NCBI GenBank assembly: GCA_037954235.1
Contig: JBBMOA010000019.1
Location: forward strand, 10,270,805 to 10,334,804
Source of the DNA: Aulostomus chinensis
Lineage: Eukaryota; Chordata; Actinopteri; Syngnathiformes; Aulostomidae
Length of the DNA: 64,000 nt
Direction: 5' to 3'
Shown here in pieces: positions 1-11,900 of the stretch (positions are counted from its first letter, which is position 1; every line of letters begins with the position of its first letter). The notes under the pieces were generated by a model. That model saw nothing but the letters and a program-made list of their open reading frames with translations. It did not search any database and had not been told where the DNA came from. The position numbers and the translations under genes are program-made.

Positions 1-161
1 CCCCTTTATTACTTTTGTTACAGTAAATTGGTTTTGGGGCGCTCATGGTGGGGGACAGGTTGGCTGTAATGGATGCGATCATGCCAGAGATTTAAAAACA
101 GAAGTTTCAAAACCACAGTGTGTGTTTTTTGTTTTTGTTCTACAGCTTTAGCACAACTTAC

Positions 162-1382
162 TTTTCCGTATTTTAAACTGCGGGTGTGAAGCGATAAAGC
201 TCCATCAGAGAAGACTGACTGCACCTCTGCCTACAAGCACAGGACAAAAGAAACATCATGGGTGAGAAATAAGACTCAGGTGTAACAGTATATATTGTAA
301 TATTGTGAAAAGACTTGAAGTACACTGATGAGATCGCCCTCCTGAAGATATTCTCTCATAGTGAGCTCATCTTCAGCTGATCTTCGCCTCTAAAAGAAGA
401 CAACGAACATTAAAACCATTTCCACATTCCTTGCTCAACTTTTGCCGTATTCTGATATCTTACCAGCTCTCCTCCAGGCAGGTTAACAGAAGACAACAAG
501 AGGACAGAGTCCAGCCGAGAGTTCGTCTCCACTTTCCACCGCTTCTGTTGAACCTAGAACATTTCACAATAAAACAATATTCTAAAAAAGTATTCACAAA
601 ATAACAAAAAGAAAAGCGTAACCAGAGTGAGGACAGCTGAGTGGAGCAGATGGGGAGGGAGAGTCTCACCTCGGTGATCCTGCCAACCACCACGTCACCG
701 ACTTCACCGTTAAACCTACAGTTCAGTAACATACCGCAACATTACAAAAGTTATTTAAAAAAAAGGGCGAGGGGGGCTAAAAATATCAAAATACCACTGA
801 AAATCTCTTAGTTTAATCACTCACCTGGTCTTTAGTGGTCTGACACAGATGAGTTTGTCTACCCTCTGCACCTCTCCAGCTACAGAAGCTGTCAGTTTCT
901 CCTCGTCAACATAGGTGCCGTGGCCCCTGGGGGACGAATGGAACTTTTAATAATAAAGACGCCCTTCTAACGCAGTCAAACAGGGATGGGGGGGGGGGGG
1001 GGGGGGCTGTTGTGGCGCCACACAGTTAATTCCAACAATGTATAATGTCATACGTTTATTGTACCAAAAGAAACTGGTTGAAACTCCGCTGGAATTTAAC
1101 TCTAAATCTTTAATCCTGATGATGGTCACTCCGCCGCGAGGTTTTGGTCATTTTGAAATGTTTTGCAAGTACACCACACGTCTTAAACCAGATTAACAAG
1201 GAAAGCACGAGTATGAGAGGCAACGCAATCAAACACACATGGAGCTGCCAACCGACCAACCTCATGAAGCCGGTGTCTGAGGTAATCACATCGCCCGGGA
1301 CGACCAGGTCTCTACGGTGAGAGGAAGAAACTGATAACGACACTGGTTTGCGGATAGTTGGTAATCTCATGTCAGCCGCCAT
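162..1382 (-). CDS. exosc2: Exosome complex component RRP4 (EXOSC2), 5' part
   Basis: RRP4 is one of the three S1/KH cap subunits of the RNA exosome and helps feed RNA into the nine-subunit ring for 3'-5' processing and decay in nucleus and cytoplasm. Six coding exons were read on the minus strand: 1382-1261, 926-825, 715-670, 553-464, 389-324 and 230-162. All junctions are GT-AG, phases are consistent, and they total 165 codons. The start is the ATG at 1382 (MAADMRLPTIRKPV). Recognisable family blocks are LVVPGDVITSDTGFMR and GHGTYV in the N-terminal domain, then GEVGDVVVGRITEV, KRWKVETNSRLDSVLL, NLPGGEL, RRRSAEDEL and VFSDGALSLHTRSLKYGK, which cover the S1 domain. The KH domain and C-terminus (human protein about 293 aa) are not in the window. 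The gene is head-to-head with ric1, about 2.1 kb between start codons. Identity is seen from family sequence; the gene is partial only because the window ends. Confidence 0.95.
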
Positions 1383-1390
1383 GCTGCCTG
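1371..1390 (-). promoter_or_regulatory. YY1-like motif overlapping the exosc2 start codon
   Basis: On the minus strand the start codon lies in GCAGCATGGCGGCTGAC. It matches the ATGGCGGC core of YY1 sites that often straddle the start of housekeeping genes. The match is seen in the sequence; use as a YY1 site is inference. No TATA box is evident upstream. Confidence 0.35.
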
Positions 1391-2166
1391 GTTGCGTAGA
1401 CTCCGCCCCTCTACTTCTTCTTCTTGTTGTTCTTCTTCTTTTTTTGGTGGTAATCGCTTTGCTGCCGCCTACTGAAGAGTTGGTGGTAAACCTGCGAAAC
1501 GAAGCCCAACCTTTCTCACCTTTTTAACTTCCATTAATCTTTGATGCAGTCGATTAACAACTTACATGTTTTAGTGAATTAATAGGAAGAAAAAAAACCC
1601 AGCATTTTTGTAATGCCAATGCATCGCAGGCCAGTTATTCAAGTGCGGGGAACTTAAAACCAGGAGGAGCAAAAGGCTCTGTAACATAAAAAATTAGCAC
1701 TTAACTTAATTTAAGGGTATTTATACCTCATGAAAAAAGAGAATAAACACTGATACAGTTTAATTCTCAAAATGTTTGTCTATTAGTAGGCCTGCTACTA
1801 ATTTTATGTATTTATTTTTTACTGTTGGGTCAAATCTAACCTTATGGTTGAATAAGTTTGGCCCATTCTGGGCAATCATGTGCTCAGTGTCCAGTGTTTA
1901 TGACTGTGAAATGTGTCCGTACATCTGATATATTAATCATCAAGAAACACACACACTTGTTTTTGTTTATGCATCTCCCTATCTTTTTGGCATGGTAAGA
2001 AATACATCTGCTGTTCTGGGAGGGATTCTACAAATAGCATGTTTTCATTTGGGAGTTAAAAATGTAATTTCAATGCTTATTTGTGTCAACAATTTGTACA
2101 TGAGGGGTGGAAAATTTAGGTTTCCAGTGCATCCAGAGTAAAGGTGGACTTTTTGGTGAGTGAAAA
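1383..2166. other. exosc2 upstream intergenic sequence
   Basis: About 780 bases between the exosc2 start and the first repeat relic. A pyrimidine-rich run of CTTCTT repeats at about 1417-1447 lies just upstream of the exosc2 start, and the rest is AT-rich. No convincing ORF or RNA gene is seen. Confidence 0.5.
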
Positions 2167-2299
2167 AATCCATCCATCCATTTTCTAATGCTTATTTTGT
2201 CAAGGGTGGGCTGGAGCCTGTCCCTGTCTTAGCAGCCTTTGGGTGAGAAGTGGGGTTCACCCTGGATGGGTTGCCAGTCCATCGCAGGGCCTATACATA
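2167..2299 (-). mobile_element. Partial SINE copy (ATGG-tailed family), 3' half
   Basis: Read on the minus strand this is the 3' half of the same family found at 8081, 11211, 52151 and 61042. It runs from CTCTATGT..GGCCCTG, through GGACTGGCAACCCATCCAGGGTGAACC and GGCTCCAGCC, to a tail of ATGGATGGATGG. It stops abruptly at 2299 where a Tc1-like end begins, so the tRNA-like head is missing. It is diverged from the other copies (for example AAATAAGCATTAG in place of GGATAAGTGGTAG), which suggests it is older. Confidence 0.8.
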
Positions 2300-2690
2300 G
2301 AGTGGGGCAAAAAAGGATTTGGCAGCCACTGATTCTGCAAGTTGTCCCACTTAAAAAAGATGATAATGTTCATCATAGGTACACTTCAACTGTGAGAGCC
2401 AGAATGTCAAAAAAAAATCCAGGAAATCACATCGTATGATTTTCAAATAATTTGTATAATGGTGCAAGTATTTGATCAATATCAAAGGTTCACTTCAATA
2501 CTTTAGTGTAACCCTGGTTGGCAATGATGGAGGTTCCTGTAGGCCTCATCGGGTCTGCACACACTGTCGCTGGTATTTTGGCCCATTCCTCCATGCAGAT
2601 CTTCTCAAGAGCTGTCTCATCTTTAACAGTGGCATATGTCGTATGAAGCATTTTATGAACATGATGCATTTTCTTGTGACAATAAAGCAC
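2300..2690 (-). mobile_element. Tc1/mariner-like transposon relic with transposase C-terminus
   Basis: The left end reads GAGTGGGGCAAAAAAGG directly after a TA dinucleotide (2298-2299), as expected for the terminus and TA target of a teleost Tc1-like element. On the minus strand the ORF at about 2632-2490 reads ALEKICMEEWAKIPATVCA followed by SIIANQGYTKVLK. This is the well-known C-terminal end of fish Tc1-like transposases, with several substitutions. The DDE catalytic core and the other terminus are absent: after about 2690 the sequence no longer resembles the element. It is therefore a dead 3' fragment. Confidence 0.85.
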
Positions 2691-3040
2691 TTTTTGCTCT
2701 GGTATTCTTTTCCACTTTTTCTCCTGTGTGCTTCAGTCCAAGAACTGGGTAATGTTAAGATACTTTTTATAATTTGTGACTACTACATGACTACTTTTTT
2801 TTTTAACAGGTAATTGGATATTCATGGTGGGTCACTTCACCTCGTTCTCCCTGTGGCCTCCCCTTCTCAAGGTTTCTGCAAACGCTAAGTTGACATCTCA
2901 ACCAGCAGGTGTCAGAGTCGAGCCACGCTGCGCTCAACGCAACCCATTTTCAACCGTAGTCTCAGCGCTGTCGATGGGTGACGTCACATGTCAACACGAC
3001 GCAAACTTTTCCGTCGTGGCCAATCAGCCTTGAGTAAAAC
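2691..3040 (+). promoter_or_regulatory. ric1 promoter-proximal region
   Basis: Non-coding sequence leading into the ric1 leader. GC content rises after about 2900. A palindromic CRE/ATF site TGACGTCA lies at 2979-2986 and a CCAAT box (CCAATCAG, NF-Y type) at 3020-3027. No TATA box is seen at a sensible distance. The transcription start probably lies near 3020-3045, but the sequence alone does not fix it. Confidence 0.5.
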
Positions 3041-3124
3041 ATGGCGTCGGTGAAGCACAGAGGAGTTGGACCTGAGCGCTTTACCGTTATTATACACCGC
3101 TGGTTCAGACACATTCAGAATTGA
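3041..3124 (+). other. Upstream ORF in the ric1 leader (27 codons)
   Basis: ATG in a strong context (AAAACATGG) opens MASVKHRGVGPERFTVIIHR and ends at TGA 3122-3124, 357 bases before the ric1 start. It resembles no protein I know. If the transcript starts upstream of 3041, ribosomes would meet this ORF first. ATGGCG next to a CCAAT box could instead mark a YY1-type initiator at the transcription start, in which case the uORF is not in the mRNA. Confidence 0.45.
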
Positions 3125-3481
3125 TACAGCGGCGGCAGTGAAGGATAATCGGCCTTACACACTTGACTCTCCCGCTTCGTATGCGGCTGCGGGCCTGGCT
3201 GCTCTGGTTTTCGTGAGACAGCCGCTGCTTCGACCAGCTCCATAGCTTCAAGTTGGAAAGCCAGTGCTAGCCCAGGCTAGCTTCGTCGGCTGTTTGGATT
3301 TTCCTGTAGGGCATTCATGGATTGATTGCCTGTCCGGGGTTAACTTGCTTAGTAATATCTAGCTAACAAGAGTATTTTCACAAAATAAAGGGACCATGCG
3401 CAACTTGGATTAAAGACACTTTTCTGACGATCTGGCATTGCGACACAGTTTGGAAAGTGGAGACGGAGCCAGTTGGCCGTC

Positions 3482-5905
3482 ATGTATTTTCTAACCGGCT
3501 GGCCACGGAGGCTGCTTTGTCCGCTGAGGAGTGAAGAGGAGCCCTTCTACATCCAGCCCAGCTCCCAGAGGTTTTACTTCGCCGTGCTCTCAGAGACTCA
3601 GCTCAGTATCTGGTTTAGTCGGGTAAGTGCAGCAGCGTCATTCGGCCACATAGGCTCAGTACACCGGGACAACAACAAGGTGTGTAGCGCTAGTGTTACC
3701 TCATGTGGGCTAACGTGAGCATGATATAGGGCTACTAGAAACGTATCTCAGCTGTTGCACTGATATTCAGTTCTCCTTTCTGTGGCAAACGCGGTTAATT
3801 TTGTGCAACGTGAATGTCCTGGCTGTTTACAAACGGTGCCACATACACACCAGTCACACAGATGCATCCATATACGTGTTTGTAATAATTATGCTGAATT
3901 TCATAGCCCCCCCCCCCCAAGTTTAGTCCTCTAACAAGCCTCATTATTCGTAGGATCAGAGTCCACCTGATGAATGTGGTGCAGAGGCCAGTACAACCTC
4001 CCCACACCAGTAAGGTCTACTGCAGGGGTGCCCCCACACCAGTAAGGTCCACTGCAGGAGTGCCTAGATTTTTCCCATCAGGCATCCAAGTCTCAAACTA
4101 AATGATAACCCAAGGGCCAAAATTAAACCCGTTTGTGTCTCTGCCTCTTTTTTTGGCCTTTTTTTTTTCTTATTATTTGTACTTGCATCAAACAGCTGTC
4201 TTGTGAAAAGTGTCACTCTGCTGCCTGCTTAAGTTTGTGAAAAAAATAACTAATAATTTGTGATCCTTTGTGAAATTTACTTGTAATTTTATACCTAAAA
4301 ATAAAACCGCATAAATGGTGATTTGTATAACTTTTCAAATTACTTTATTATGATGACAATGATGATGATGATGATGATGATGATGATTATTATTATTAGT
4401 AGTAGTAGTAGTAGTAGTATGAGTATTAGTATTATTTATGAAATGTATTTTTGAAATTTACTTCTGCTGGACCAGATCAGAATATATGACAGGCCAAATG
4501 TGGTCCCCAGGCGACGCTTAGGGCACCCCCTGTCTAGTGGCTCAGATACACTCCATACTAGCGGTGAAATTTTCCTGTCCTTGCCTCCAAGTACTCTTCA
4601 AATCACATTTCTGAAGTTACTGTCAACACGGGATATCCAGTAACAGTGTTCAAAACAAGCAGTCCCCGACCACATGTTGGACTGTTTTCATCAGGCAGCA
4701 GCTCAGCCGTAATTAAAGAGCTTTCGGGCCTCCAGGGTGAAACGATTAATCTTAACAGTAGTCAGGACATCAAATCCTCTCTCGATTCTCAGTTTACTCT
4801 GCAAACAAATTCTTAGTAAGACAGTCAAAAAGTTGCATGTTTATGATATCTTGTGTTCATAAGAGGCCTTTGTATTGTTGACAGCCTACGTAGACTCATT
4901 TTTCTTGTTGTCTGCTTATTAATTTATGCCAGGCTTTCCAGAAAAGAGGATAATTAAATTTTTCTCAGTTGTTTTTTTTTTTTTTTTTTTAGAAGTGGGC
5001 CTTGGATCTGGTGAAGCTGTTTGTTCTCTTAATTGCTGTCACATCCCAAAAGCTGGTTGTTTGGCTGGACAAATAATTGCATCATGGCCCCCAAACTTTT
5101 GGGTGCAGAGCCAAGTGGCAGTGGGGGTGGAGTAATGATATAATTTTGTAATTTGTGTGGGCCACGAGAATTTTTTTTTGTTGGTACCATTAACTGCTGC
5201 AGGGCAGCAGCTTGAGATAACTACTTCTGCTTCTGACTTCTGTTTCCTTGTGAAAAATGCGGGTTAAAAATGTCACAGAAAAGCCCAGGGAATGTTAGAG
5301 GGAGGTGTAGGAGGAATTGATATTTTAGAAGAATTTGGTCAGAGGGAGCCTTTAGAATTCAAACTTACTAGAAAATGGTGCTGTGCAGAGTCCAGTCCAA
5401 GGAGTAGTACATAAATTTTGACTTAATGTTGAAGTAATTAGTAGAAGACCGAACACAACATCAATGTCACAGCCTCTGTATTTTCTCACAAACAATTTCA
5501 GGTTATACTGGCCCGAATTTCAAATCACAGTTTCCCTCGGGGGGCTTTACAGTCTGCCCAAGTAATGACACCCCCTGGGCTGAGAGCTTCAATTCAAGTG
5601 AGGACAAACTACCCCAAATAACCTCTTTAAAGACATAGTTTACCAAAACAGGGTAATTTGCCTTTGAATTACTTTCTGACAGGGGTCTTGAACTCACCAC
5701 CCCCTGCCTGACTTCTTAGTGATTCCAGAATTCAGTTCAGTGAGACGCTCACGGCGGATTCAGTTGAACTTTTTCACACTTGTTCCGAGTAGCACCAAAA
5801 CAAACCGTTTTTGACAGTTTTGCTATTGTGAGTAGTCAGTCTCCATTAGCTTCAACGTATAAATATGTGGCTGTTGGATTCTGGAGTCACCATGAAGCCA
5901 TGCAG

Positions 5906-5938
<33 letters not shown>

Positions 5939-8900
5939 GGGGGGGGGGGGGCGAGTTCTTTGTGAGTTCAAGATGCCCTACTGTGAGACACTGAAGGCCA
6001 AATTTTACTTTTTGGGTGAATATTGTTGTATGGGATGGATCCAGACATTGCAACTTCAGTGGCCCCTAGCCATGTGACCTCCTGTCCACCAAGCAAACAC
6101 AGCTTGGAGGCATGTGGTAAAGGAAACATAACAGAAGGCTAAAAGATGTCATGAACTTTCACACAGAGCATCTATAACTGGCAATGTTTATCATGCCATT
6201 ATGTCTGTTACTGGCAACCCTTGCAGGGTTCATACAATCACAAAAAAAAAAAAAAAAACAGGAAATAATATAGAATTTGAAAATAGCCATTTCCAGGCCC
6301 TGAAAATACAAACAATTAAAGCCAGAAAATGTTGAAAGGGTCATGGAAATTTGCTTTGCTATTTGATGGAATAAATTTCTCAAAAAAAAAACCATTTTTT
6401 TTGAGTGGAATGTACTCCGGTTAAGTGTGACATGGATTTCTTGCTTCATGTTTCATGTGTAAACAAATCTCTCTGAGAATGTGTGATCAGGAAATTGTTT
6501 TTCTCATAGGCTTGAAAAATCCATGGAAAAGTTCGGGAAATGTATTGGTAAAATGTGTTGAAGCTTGTCCTTGTCTTCAGTTAGATAATCCAATTTTCAG
6601 ATCTGTTGAAACGTGGGATGGCTGATGAAGTGTTGGAGTGATTTCCCTGCACTGCTCCGTCTCCAGTGGCAGCGCCAGCATGAAAAGTCCCACACGGTTC
6701 CAAATGCACCGAACTATTATATATACTCTCCCCGTCCCTCTTTTGTGTGAACGCATCCGATTTTGCAGTGTTGACGCAGAGAGGGGCTGTTTGACTTGAA
6801 GCTGAACGCATTGTTTATGGTGTTCTGCTGTTAAATTGCAGCAACAATGGATCAAGGTCATTGTTTATGTCCTGTGCACCACACAGGATGCAACCATGTT
6901 TTTGCTTCCCCTCCTTATACCAACTCTTCTCGTGAGTATCAATGAGGCATGTAGACGAGAGATCTTCTCAGGAATGTCAGTCGGAGTTGGACCAGCTTCC
7001 TCTTTTTGACGTGCACCTTTCACATCTGTTAGAGCCATCATGCGATTTGAGATCACGCTGTAGCACAACTCCACACACACAGGAGGATTTTGTCCTCACA
7101 TTCTGCATTTTCTAAATTAACCCTTGGTAATCTTGTATATATATGAGTGTTAAATCAGATTGCTGTTGTTTTTTTTTTTGCCACTGTTGATTGTAGCCTC
7201 CATTTTTCCGCCAGGTCTCTTCGCTTTAATCCCATTAGTCTTGAACCCCCACCAGTGCAGGCTCAGCCCAGTTAGTTCAGTCGAGATGCTATTACTAATC
7301 CGTGTAGCACAGAAGCTTAGCCTTGTAGTTGTTCTGTTCTGTCACCCAGCCACAGCGGCAAGCGTGGTGACGGGATACTGCTCACAGCGCCGGGGAAGAG
7401 AAGGGTGGGAGTCTGTTTGTGGGTTAGGGTTATTGTGCTACGATGTGGTGGCTCACTGTACTTGGTAAAATTAGTTTTTGTTTTTATGTGTGTGTGTGTG
7501 TGCATGCAGATTTCAGACATTGTAGCGTGTGTGTATGTGTGTAATCCTCTTGTGTTCCCAAGGGATTTCTTCAGTTACACCAACTGGCTGCATGTTATTG
7601 TGGTGGAGCAGGGGAAATGGCAATGCGAGGAAAATCCATGAGCTCGAGTCACAACTCCACTGCAAATTATTTCAGTTAGGGCTCAGTTGTTTGCTGGTTG
7701 TTGAAACAGTTTGCTTCATGGGACGCTGTCCTGCAAACTAAAAAATAATGCTTTAGGATTATTTTTCTCCTTCTATCTCTCTTCTCTCTCCAAATTTTGA
7801 GGAGCATTTAAAGGTCAAAAAGTGAGACTCAATTCTATCATGCATCTTGTGTTGCAGTGACTGATCTGTACCTCCATAATAACTCAAGAAATGTTGGTTG
7901 GGGTGGAAATGTTTATTTCCACTATTTATCTGACATTTGTGGATGATAGATGTGTTTGTGAAAGTAATCAATCTCCTCTTGTATTCTGATTGGATTTTTG
8001 CTCTTAAATGTGAATGGAAACAAACAGAAAGTAGAGACGGGCAATATATACGTAAAACTATCACAACAATCTACGAAAGCGGCACAGTGGTGCAGTGGTT
8101 AGCACTGTCACCTTATAGCAAGGAGGCTCCAGGTTCGAGCGCGGGATCTCTCTGTGTGAGTCTCCATGTTCTCCCTGTTCCTGTGTGGGTTCTCTCTGGT
8201 ACTCCAGCTTCCTCCCACAGTCCAAAGACATCAAGAGAGGACGAGGCTGATTGATACTCTAAATTGACCGTAGGTGTGGCTGTGAGTGTGAAAGCTAGTG
8301 GGATAGGCTCCAGCCCCCCCACGACCCTTAACAGGATAAGTAGTAGAAAATGGATGGATGGATGGACAACAATATAAAGTATTTTACAAAACAATAGAAA
8401 CGGCAATATGACAATAGTCTAGCGATGCACTGATTTTGGCCGAGTTGTCTAACTACCGATATCTGATTTATATGTTGATATTATCCCTTTAATAACAACT
8501 TTGTATAATATTCACATTTTGTGTATGTAAACATTGTAAGTGAGAACATTTTCCTTCGTTCCAAAACATCTGGAGAAGCGCGTGAATCACATAGTTGCTG
8601 CATTGTTTCCATCACAACAGATGATGAGCAAAACTGGGCCAATTTTTTGCTCAATGGACCAAAATATTTTTTAAAAGGCCAACATCGGGAGATACCATTA
8701 TGACTGCTGATATATCGAGCATCTTTGCCGTAGTCTGATATAACGATCCTTTTGGCCTCGCATCAGCATACAGTCTCAACAGCAATGAACCACAATAACT
8801 GATTCCTGGAAATCATCAAATACTAAACAACTGTCATAAAACTGGCTTAGAAATCAAAGAATTTGGCCTTTTAGAATTCAGTGAAAACAAACCATACCAA

Positions 8901-11900
8901 CTCTCACATTATTCATAATCTATTCCTGGATGAACACATGGATATTAATAATGGCTGCTGTAAAATGGCAAGTAAAAAAATCCAATGTCAAATGTCTAGT
9001 CACGGGAAATTATTATGTTGCTAAGGCAACTTATTTTCTTATTTCCCTCATTTTAAATCTTTATTTCTAGCCTTTTTATGTTGCTGTCACAGTGAGACGC
9101 TGGTACCAAGGCTTGGCGCAGCAGTGTTTTCAAATCGTATCATCCACACGAATGCCTGAATTGTGAACCGACGTTACAGCAGAGCGAGCCAGCCTCACCA
9201 GCAGCAGGTATCACTGGCAGAATGAAGTTTTAATTAGAGTAAATGGACGTCTGGGACAGAAACAGTTAAGCCCTGTTCTCTGATTACAGTGGCTCCGTCT
9301 GATGTTGCACTGCTGGAATTACATAGGATATTTCCCCGTCTTTGTTACTTGACTGTAACCGTTCAGTTTATTGTGTCCTGTTTTTCCTGTAATACCGAAG
9401 ACAGTTTAAGCTTCTTTGCTGAAGATAGGATTTTGCTGCTTGTCTGAAAAAGACACACGTCAACATTTTGATAATTTGGTTGTGTCGTTGTCATTGTCAA
9501 GGATGTTGCTGTTTTAACAACTGATGACAACACTGTAGTTTGTTGGTTGAAGTTACCGTTGGGGCCGATCTACAAAGCATCATGAGAAGACATGTTCAGA
9601 GACTGAGAGAAACGTAGGAGAGTGGGGATCAGGAAATGAGCGAGGAGTGCTATAAGAACTGAATGAGTGGAAGACAGAAGCAGAGAGAGAAGGACTGAGA
9701 GGAAGACTAAAGGACACATTTCTTCATTCCTGCGACACGTTCATCCTGATGTCATCGGATAGCACCATGAACATTTGGCTGACGTCCAGGTGTGTCTCAG
9801 CAGAAACAGTATATTCCCTTTGTTTACCCCTCATCATGTCACAAAGCAGCTGTGTCCTATTTTTTTTTTACATAAGACATCTAGATCATTTGATGATCTA
9901 AAGATTTCTTTCCAAATGAAAGGGGAGCCACCCATGATACAGCTGATGGTTCTTTGCCAAAGAATGCATACATCTGTCCAGATGAACTCAGCCAAACCCA
10001 ATGGGAAAAATATCCTTTTCCTCCTTGGTTAAAGGGATCTGGCCCAAAATTATTGATGAGTCCCTCCATGGTTCAAGCTGCAGTGTTGCAATTAGGCCTC
10101 GTAGTTGTTGTGTAATCCTGCAGATACAGACTCACACACACACCACTGAAAACATGACCTCTTTGGTGGAAGTAGGAACCATGTTATTTTATGTAATAGA
10201 AGATGAAAAAAAGAGTCATATTAATGCTATGTTAAAGCGATCATAAACTTAGTTTACTCTGTATGTCGGCTCCTTTTTTGACAAGTTGAATTCTTCAACA
10301 GTTACTGTAGAAAACTCCTAAATAATATATGATATTATCCTATGTATTATTAGCCTGATGCGTCGCGAGAGACTGTGACGCACAAAAATGTCACTGTGAA
10401 TAATAACATGCTCTTTTCTACTGCTGCTCTCTGTGTGTGTTCTAAATGACTCTGGTGAATAGATTTCGTTGCTAATCAGAGTTTGTTATTTTTAGACGGC
10501 CCGAGCCATCATCCACGATGAAGCTGTACTTTACACATTCATATGCGAAAGTCTGCCGGGGTGTGGAAATTGTCGTCGGAGGCTTGCCGTGTCCGTGTGT
10601 AAACCTGCGCATCTGCTGCACATGTGTGGAACATGGACTCAGCAGAACAGAAGAAAGAAAAAAAAAAGTTTCTGTCGTGTCCGCGGTTGTCCATGTTTGT
10701 TTGGGATTATAATCCTGCATTTACACTCATATCCCTATCTGTTAGTAAAAGCCCTTATTTTAAATCTTTAGTTCTAGTCTTTGTGGCAGCAGGAAGCTTT
10801 TACGCATTTTGTTAAAGAAGAACACCACTTCTTTTTCTGAGGACCTTCCTGACGAAACAATTAGGGTTTATCTATCAAAAAAAATAGAAAACTATAGCAT
10901 GAATGAACGATCGACAATTTTTACTGCCCCTTCTATTGAACGTTATTGAAAACTTGTGTTGAATGACTGTGGTCAAATGAATGCATGTAGGCAGAGTGAA
11001 AGCACGCCAACCTTTTTCTTCCTCTCATTGAAAAAACCCCCACTAAGTACATTACAGGTTAGCTGTATTTTTTTAGCTCGATCTTTCTTTTCTGAGCCAT
11101 TTGCTGAATGGCGGATTTACGAGCGTCGTTGAAAAACCAACAAATCGCCCTCATGTGGCTCAAAGGGGGACTGCAGGTATCAATCTTAAAAGACAATGAA
11201 ACAAATGCTGGCACGGTGGTGCAGTGGTTAGCACTGTCACCTCATAGCAAGGAGGTTCCAGGTTCGAGCGCGGGATCTCTCTGTGTGAGTCTCCATGTTC
11301 TCCCTGTTCCTGTGTGGGTTCTCTCTGGTACTCCAGCTTCCTCCCACAGTCCAAAGACATCAAGAGAGGACGAGGCTGATTGATACTCTAAATTGACTGT
11401 AGGTGTGACTGTGAGTGTGAATGGTTGTCTGTCTCTATGTGTTGGCCCTGAGATGGACTGGTGACCTGTCCAGGGTGAATCTCGCCCGTAGCCACTGTGA
11501 TAGGCTCCAGCCCCCCCCCCCCCCCCCCCCCAAAGTTGGAAACAAATGCTGATCTGCTGCATTTATTTTGAACTTTCCATTGCGTTTTGACAGAACTCCA
11601 TGAAGCATAGCATTCTTTAAATAGTTTTCACCACTGAAATGTTTACAGTTTTCATCACCACAACTTAAAGTCAGCTGCCAACTGTGTCTTGTCCCTCTGA
11701 TCTCTGTGACCTGCAGGAGGTTTTAAAGCTTATTTTTATTTCCGTGTCTCTCTTCCTCCCTACAGCCCAGTGTTTTGATTGTCAGCTATATCGAGTCTGC
11801 GAAGGCGGCGGCCCAGTTTGGCTTCTACCAGAGGGCAGAATGGAAACCAGACGACTCCATGGTAGCTGTTGCGGTAGGTCCACTCACGTTTGCATTGTGA

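Larger units (their letters stand above)
3623..11765 (+). other. ric1 intron 1 (8.1 kb)
   Basis: GTAAGT donor after codon 47. It holds an imperfect 32-bp tandem duplication (4000-4062), (GAT)n/(TAG)n at 4353-4430, a (TG)n plus G-run at 5908-5951, a copy of a dispersed GGAAAAGT-type repeat (about 6222-6560), and two SINE copies in the sense direction (8081-8366 and 11211-11538). The remaining sequence, including 8400-11100, shows no credible gene. Confidence 0.8.

Noticed and set aside
3473..3481. TTG three codons upstream of the ric1 ATG as start
   Set aside because: Vertebrate RIC1 begins MYFL-GWP, which fits the ATG at 3482 exactly.
8081..8160. tRNA gene (A- and B-box like sequences), also at 11211, 52151, 55054 and 61042
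   Set aside because: No cloverleaf can be drawn around the boxes. The same sequence recurs several times attached to a SINE body, and three copies have target duplications.
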